Source of the DNA: CAYZFD01 sp964477735
GTDB taxonomy: Bacteria > Bacteroidota > Bacteroidia > Flavobacteriales > Flavobacteriaceae
Assembly (NCBI GenBank): GCA_964477735.1
Contig: CAYZFD010000014.1
Coordinates: 1-36,066, forward strand
Direction of reading: 5' to 3'
DNA length: 36,066 bases
Part shown: positions 32,599 to 36,066 of the stretch, in pieces
Position numbering within the stretch: the stretch's first letter is position 1
Layout of the letters: every line of letters starts with the position of its first letter
Position numbers and translations under genes: made by a program
The notes under the pieces: generated by a model
The model's database searches: none
What the model was told of the DNA's origin: nothing
The model's input: the letters and a program-made list of their open reading frames with translations, nothing else

Positions 32599-33576
32599 CT
32601 ACAAAAAACCTTTTTCCTGCATCCAAGCGTCGTTATACATTTTTCCAACATAACGACTTCCAGAATCGTGAAGCAAGACCACAACCACATCGTCTTTTGA
32701 GAAATGATGCTTCAATTGCAACAATCCTTTCACAGCTGCACCAGCAGAGTTCCCTGCAAAAATGCCTTCCTCTCGGGCTAGTTTTCGAGTATAAATAGCC
32801 GCATCCTTGTCTGTTACTTTTTCGAAAGCATCAATGAGCTTGAAATTGACATTACAAGGCAGTATGTCTTCACCAATGCCCTCAGTGATGTAAGGATAAA
32901 TTTCATTGTGATCAAAAATACCAGTTTCATGATATTTTTTAAACACTGAACCGTATGTATCTATGCCCCAAACTTTGATGTTTGGATTTTTTTCCTTCAA
33001 ATATTTGGCTACGCCCGAAATGGTGCCTCCTGTCCCCACTCCAACAATGAAATGCGTGACTTTTCCATCGGTTTGATTCCAAATTTCAGGCCCAGTTTGC
33101 TCATAATGTGCTTGTGTATTGGCCAGGTTATCATACTGGTTCACATACCAGGCATTGGGCGTTTCCTCGGCGATTCTTTTCGAGGTTGAATAATAGGAAC
33201 GAGGATCTTCGGGCGCAACATCGGTTGGGCATACAATGACTTCAGCCCCAACAGCTCTAAGGATATCAAATTTTTCTTTAGACTGCTTGTCTGTAGAAAC
33301 ACAAATAAGTTTATAGCCTTTGATAATGGCCGCAAGTGCCAATCCCATTCCAGTATTTCCTGAAGTTCCTTCAACAATCACCCCTCCCGGTTTCAATCTA
33401 CCGTCGGCCTCAGCCTCTTCGATCATTTTAAGGGCCATTCGGTCTTTGACAGAACTACCAGGGTTAAAATATTCCACTTTGGCTAAAACCAACGCCTCAA
33501 TGTTCTCAGTTATTTTATTGAGCTTCACCATAGGCGTGTTGCCTATCGTTTCCAGGATGTTTTTTGCGTATTTCAT
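32599..33576 (-). CDS. PLP-dependent cystathionine beta-synthase-like / cysteine synthase family enzyme
   Basis: A 325-residue fold-type II PLP enzyme. The Schiff-base lysine is K44 in FNPGSSVKDRMAL; the substrate loop is EGTSGNTGMGLALA; the phosphate-binding loop is GVGTGGTISGVA. The C-terminus (LHDSGSRYVGKMYNDAWMQEKGFL region) follows the end of the eukaryotic CBS catalytic core (DS..Y...F..D.WM..KGFL) more closely than that of O-acetylserine sulfhydrylases. It lacks both the heme-binding N-terminus and the C-terminal CBS/Bateman domains. It probably makes cystathionine or cysteine from serine or O-acetylserine. ATG at 33576 is preferred over TTG at 33585 because the promoter lies right upstream. 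Its stop is tail-to-tail with the SprF-like gene, 2 bp apart. Confidence 0.88.
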   Translation of the reverse strand: MKYAKNILETIGNTPMVKLNKITENIEALVLAKVEYFNPGSSVKDRMALKMIEEAEADGRLKPGGVIVEGTSGNTGMGLALAAIIKGYKLICVSTDKQSKEKFDILRAVGAEVIVCPTDVAPEDPRSYYSTSKRIAEETPNAWYVNQYDNLANTQAHYEQTGPEIWNQTDGKVTHFIVGVGTGGTISGVAKYLKEKNPNIKVWGIDTYGSVFKKYHETGIFDHNEIYPYITEGIGEDILPCNVNFKLIDAFEKVTDKDAAIYTRKLAREEGIFAGNSAGAAVKGLLQLKHHFSKDDVVVVLLHDSGSRYVGKMYNDAWMQEKGFL

Positions 33577-33587
33577 AAAATTCAAGG

Positions 33588-33619
33588 CAAAGGTAAGCGA
33601 TTCTCAAGAGCATGACAAA
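33588..33619 (-). promoter_or_regulatory. Consensus Bacteroidota promoter, TTTG-N20-TACCTTTG
   Basis: On the minus strand, TTTG at 33619-33616 and TACCTTTG at 33595-33588 are separated by 20 bases, matching the TTTG / TAnnTTTG arrangement exactly. It is the best promoter in the window. The ATG of the PLP enzyme begins 12 bases after the box, so the mRNA leader would be only about 5-7 bases. Confidence 0.7.
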
Positions 33620-33625
33620 GTGTTT

Positions 33626-34855
33626 TCAGTCAAATTTAAGCACCTGAATGGGTTTGATTTTCGAAACCACAAAAGAAGGGATCCAGAGCATCAACATGCA
33701 AAAAAATAGGGTTCCTATGTTGATGAGAAGAACACTATATATTTCTATTCTAACGGGCAATTGGGTTACATAATAGGTGGTAGGATCAAGCGACACAAAT
33801 CCTGTTGCTTTTTGCAAAAACAAAAGTGCAAAACCAACCAAATTACCCCAAAACAAACCCAGACAAATAAGGTAGGCAGCGTTATATAAAAATATCTTCC
33901 GAATATTTTTTTGTTGATTTCCGAGTACCTGTAAAACGCCAATCATTTGCGTTCGCTCCAACACCAAAACCAAAAGCGCCGTAATCATATTCATTCCTCC
34001 CACAAGAACCATAATGATCACAATAACGAGCACATTCATGTCGAATAAGGCCAACCAGCCAAATATTTCAGGAAAACGGTCTTTGATGCTGTTCACAACC
34101 AAAGTGTTATTGGTTTGATCATATAATCTTTGGGTTAGTAGCTCGACTAGTTTCTGATCCTGAACAAAAAGTTCAAACTGTCCAACTTGGGTCGAAGTCC
34201 AATTGTTAAGTCTTTGGATTTGTTTAAGATCACCAAAAACATAAGTTTCATCAAAATCTGCAAATCCAGTGTCATAAATCCCTACCACTTCGAAACGTCT
34301 TTGACTGGGCTGAACTCCAGTTTGGTCTTTTAGGAAGTAGGTGGTGAAACGGTCTCCTAATTTCAAGTGCAATTGCTGACAAATTTGCTTTGACAACATC
34401 ACCTCTATAGAAATTTGATCATTGATTTTAGGGAAGCGACCTTCAATTAAAAAGTCACTAAAGTCTGTCCACCTAAAATCCTCTCCCACGCCCTTAAACA
34501 CAATTCCTTGGAAGGATTGCTGGGTTTTGATCACGCCCGCCTTATAGGCGACCTTCTGCAAATGTGTGATGCCCTCGGGAAGTTGTTGAACAAAAGTTTG
34601 ATCGCTTTCAATGGGATGAAGAGAAATCTCAGTCTGATTGCTGTCAAATGGTGCCACAACAATATCACCCTGGAAAGCTGAAACTTTTTGCTGAATCTTG
34701 GTTTGTAACCCCTTGGAAGTGGCTGTGGCAATGAGCATGGTGATGACGCCTAGGGCAATAGCAAGAATTGAAATTTTTATAATTGGCGCAGAAACACTAC
34801 TTTTAAATGACTTTGAAGCAATCATGCGCCGAACAATAAACCATGCTACATTCAA
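33626..34855 (-). CDS. LolC/LolE-type FtsX-family ABC transporter permease
   Basis: About 409 residues from TTG 34855. One N-terminal membrane helix (APIIKISILAIALGVITMLIA), a large periplasmic MacB-like domain (about 45-235), then three helices: VLVIVIIMVLVGGMNMITAL, IFLYNAAYLICLGLFWGNLV and SVLLINIGTLFFCMLMLWI. It ends KPIQVLKFD, a usual ending in these permeases. Family members (LolCE, MacB, FtsX) move lipoproteins or couple ATP hydrolysis to periplasmic work; Bacteroidota LolE-like proteins typically begin just before FIxxRxxSSK, which here corresponds to the TTG (MNVAWFIVRRMIASKSFKSS). An ATG at 34906 would add 17 residues but lies upstream of the TATTTTTG box at 34887-34880. The partner ATPase is not in the window. 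Confidence 0.87.
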   Translation of the reverse strand: MNVAWFIVRRMIASKSFKSSVSAPIIKISILAIALGVITMLIATATSKGLQTKIQQKVSAFQGDIVVAPFDSNQTEISLHPIESDQTFVQQLPEGITHLQKVAYKAGVIKTQQSFQGIVFKGVGEDFRWTDFSDFLIEGRFPKINDQISIEVMLSKQICQQLHLKLGDRFTTYFLKDQTGVQPSQRRFEVVGIYDTGFADFDETYVFGDLKQIQRLNNWTSTQVGQFELFVQDQKLVELLTQRLYDQTNNTLVVNSIKDRFPEIFGWLALFDMNVLVIVIIMVLVGGMNMITALLVLVLERTQMIGVLQVLGNQQKNIRKIFLYNAAYLICLGLFWGNLVGFALLFLQKATGFVSLDPTTYYVTQLPVRIEIYSVLLINIGTLFFCMLMLWIPSFVVSKIKPIQVLKFD

Positions 34856-34856
34856 G

Positions 34857-36041
34857 ATGAATTCTTTTTTATTTCCATTCAAAAATACCTTTTTTTTTGT
34901 CGCCATCGTCTTGGTTTTGCAATGCACTTCGTCCACCTCAAATGCTCAGGTGATCACAGGAGCTCAGCAACTCAGTGAAATTCTAAGCATTGTGGGAAAC
35001 AAAAAAGTAGGCTTGGTAGCACATCAATCCTCTCTCACCACTCAAGGCACAAACACCATTCATTTGGTTGATGGTTTGCTAAACATTAACATTGAACTCG
35101 TGTGTGTTTTTGCACCAGAGCATGGGTTCAGAGGAACCGCAGATGCTGGCGAAAAAATTGAAAATGGCAAAGACAATAAAACAGGAATTCCAGTCATTTC
35201 TCTTTATGGAGCAAAGAAAAAACCATCTACAGACGATCTAAAAGGCATAGAAATCATTTTGTTTGATTTACAAGATGTGGGGACCCGCTTCTATACCTAC
35301 ATTTCCACACTTCATTATGTGATGGAAGCTGCTGCAGAAAACAACATTTCTGTAGTTGTTCTCGATAGACCTAACCCAAACGGACACTATGTTGACGGGC
35401 CTGTGCTAGAATTGGCTCATCAAAGCTTTGTGGGGATGCACCCTGTGCCAATTGTTCACGGCATGACGATTGGAGAATATGCTAAAATGATTAATGGAGA
35501 AGGTTGGTTGAGTGGAAATAAATCTTGCAACTTAACGATCGTTGAACTTCAAAATTACAACCATCAAACTCCATATAGTCTTCCTGTGAAGCCCTCCCCC
35601 AACTTGCCCAACGACACCGCCGTAAATCTCTATCCAAGTTTGTGTTTACTCGAACCCACAACTGTGAGCATTGGTCGTGGAACCACCAAGCAATTTCAAC
35701 TCATGGGACATCCCGATTGGGAAAATCAACCCTATAGATTCACTCCCATTTCACGATCGGGCGCAAAAAACCCCAAACACATGAACCAAACATGTTATGG
35801 TCAAGATTTTAGTGATAGCCCTAAAATTCAGCAAATTGAACTTCGGTTTTTGATGGAAGCCTATCATTTAAGTCCTGATAAAAAAACATTTTTTGGAAAA
35901 GGGTTTACAAGGATAGCGGGCAACACTAACTTACAGAAACAAATAGAAAATGGAGTTTCTGAAGCTGCTATTCGTTTGTCTTGGCAACCCCAACTCGAGG
36001 TCTTTAAAAAGCTAAGAAAAAAATATTTGATCTATGATTAG
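34857..36041 (+). CDS. Exo-beta-N-acetylmuramidase NamZ-like protein (DUF1343, GH171)
   Basis: 394 residues from ATG 34857. The N-terminus MNSFLFPFKNTFFFVAIVLVLQ is a signal peptide; the following CTSSTSNAQ could be cleaved after NAQ, and the LVLQC is not a good lipobox. Family motifs: VGLVAHQSSLT, FAPEHGFRG (E88, candidate catalytic acid by position in the family), DLQDVGTRFYTY, VLDRPNPNG, HGMTIGEYAKMIN and PSPNLPN. NamZ removes N-acetylmuramic acid from the non-reducing ends of peptidoglycan fragments in the periplasm, for recycling or use as a nutrient. Upstream in-frame codons back to 34698 belong to the antisense permease gene and are not used. Its start codon lies one base from the permease's TTG. 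Confidence 0.9.
   Translation: MNSFLFPFKNTFFFVAIVLVLQCTSSTSNAQVITGAQQLSEILSIVGNKKVGLVAHQSSLTTQGTNTIHLVDGLLNINIELVCVFAPEHGFRGTADAGEKIENGKDNKTGIPVISLYGAKKKPSTDDLKGIEIILFDLQDVGTRFYTYISTLHYVMEAAAENNISVVVLDRPNPNGHYVDGPVLELAHQSFVGMHPVPIVHGMTIGEYAKMINGEGWLSGNKSCNLTIVELQNYNHQTPYSLPVKPSPNLPNDTAVNLYPSLCLLEPTTVSIGRGTTKQFQLMGHPDWENQPYRFTPISRSGAKNPKHMNQTCYGQDFSDSPKIQQIELRFLMEAYHLSPDKKTFFGKGFTRIAGNTNLQKQIENGVSEAAIRLSWQPQLEVFKKLRKKYLIYD
34880..34887 (-). promoter_or_regulatory. Candidate -7 box TATTTTTG for the permease gene, inside namZ
   Basis: An exact TAnnTTTG match on the minus strand, 25 bases before the TTG at 34855 and within the signal-peptide codons of the divergent NamZ gene. It supports the TTG start for the permease. 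No -33 TTTG was seen at the expected distance. Confidence 0.4.
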
Positions 36042-36066
36042 CGAACAGGAATTTCGGATTTCATCC
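36034..36066 (+). CDS. Possible start of a further gene (3' truncated by window edge)
   Basis: ATG at 36034 overlaps the last 8 bases of the NamZ gene (ATGATTAG) and opens a frame MISEQEFRISS running off the window. The overlap is typical of translationally coupled genes. Eleven residues are too few to identify it. Confidence 0.4.
   Translation, partial: MISEQEFRISS

Noticed and set aside
34698..34856. N-terminal extension of the NamZ gene from ATG 34698
   Set aside because: It would put about 53 odd residues before a clear signal peptide and lies wholly antisense to the conserved permease N-terminus.

Overview
The window looks like a chromosomal segment of a Bacteroidota bacterium, most likely a marine or aquatic member of the Flavobacteriia. 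The evidence is moderate AT richness, the TAnnTTTG -7 promoter boxes typical of the phylum, no Shine-Dalgarno-like sequences, a giant secreted protein ending in a type B (CHU_C, gliding-motility type) type IX secretion signal, a PorP/SprF-family partner, and Bacteroidota-style gene forms (dehydrogenase-first FadB/J fusion, single-chain PurL).

Left part (1-5601): the C-terminal part of an exporter-type ABC ATPase/permease, an RsmB/NOP-family rRNA m5C methyltransferase, and purL. purL is interrupted by a 100-N assembly gap that replaces an estimated 0.6-0.75 kb of real sequence.

Fatty-acid block (5647-13406): a long-chain acyl-CoA synthetase, then a tight same-strand unit of a MarR-type regulator, a FadB/J-like fusion, a thiolase and an acyl-CoA dehydrogenase. 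Together these activate fatty acids and run every step of a beta-oxidation cycle. A perfect 18-bp palindrome sits at the promoter of the MarR gene and is the obvious candidate operator for the whole unit.

Giant adhesin locus (13714-32596): one 17.9-kb gene encodes a protein of about 5957 residues, followed one base later by a PorP/SprF-family gene. The layout mirrors sprB-sprF of Flavobacterium johnsoniae. The protein has a signal peptide, an IPT/TIG-like domain, eight Ig/PKD-like units (two triplets form an exact-length 762-bp tandem duplication), two PKD-like units, 32 tandem ~90-residue units each with two conserved cysteines, one spacer Ig/PKD unit, 15 tandem ~95-residue He_PIG-like units, a SprB repeat, a second SprB-like repeat apparently split by an acidic calcium-binding segment, a PKD domain and the type IX sorting domain. 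I infer a cell-surface or motility adhesin secreted by the type IX system with the downstream SprF-like protein as dedicated partner. No core T9SS gene and no sprC/sprD is present here.

Right part (32599-36066): on the minus strand, a cystathionine-beta-synthase-like PLP enzyme and a LolC/E-type FtsX permease; on the plus strand, a NamZ (DUF1343) exo-N-acetylmuramidase whose start codon lies one base from the probable TTG start of the divergent permease; then the first codons of a further possible gene. I saw no tRNA, rRNA, CRISPR array, insertion sequence or integrase.
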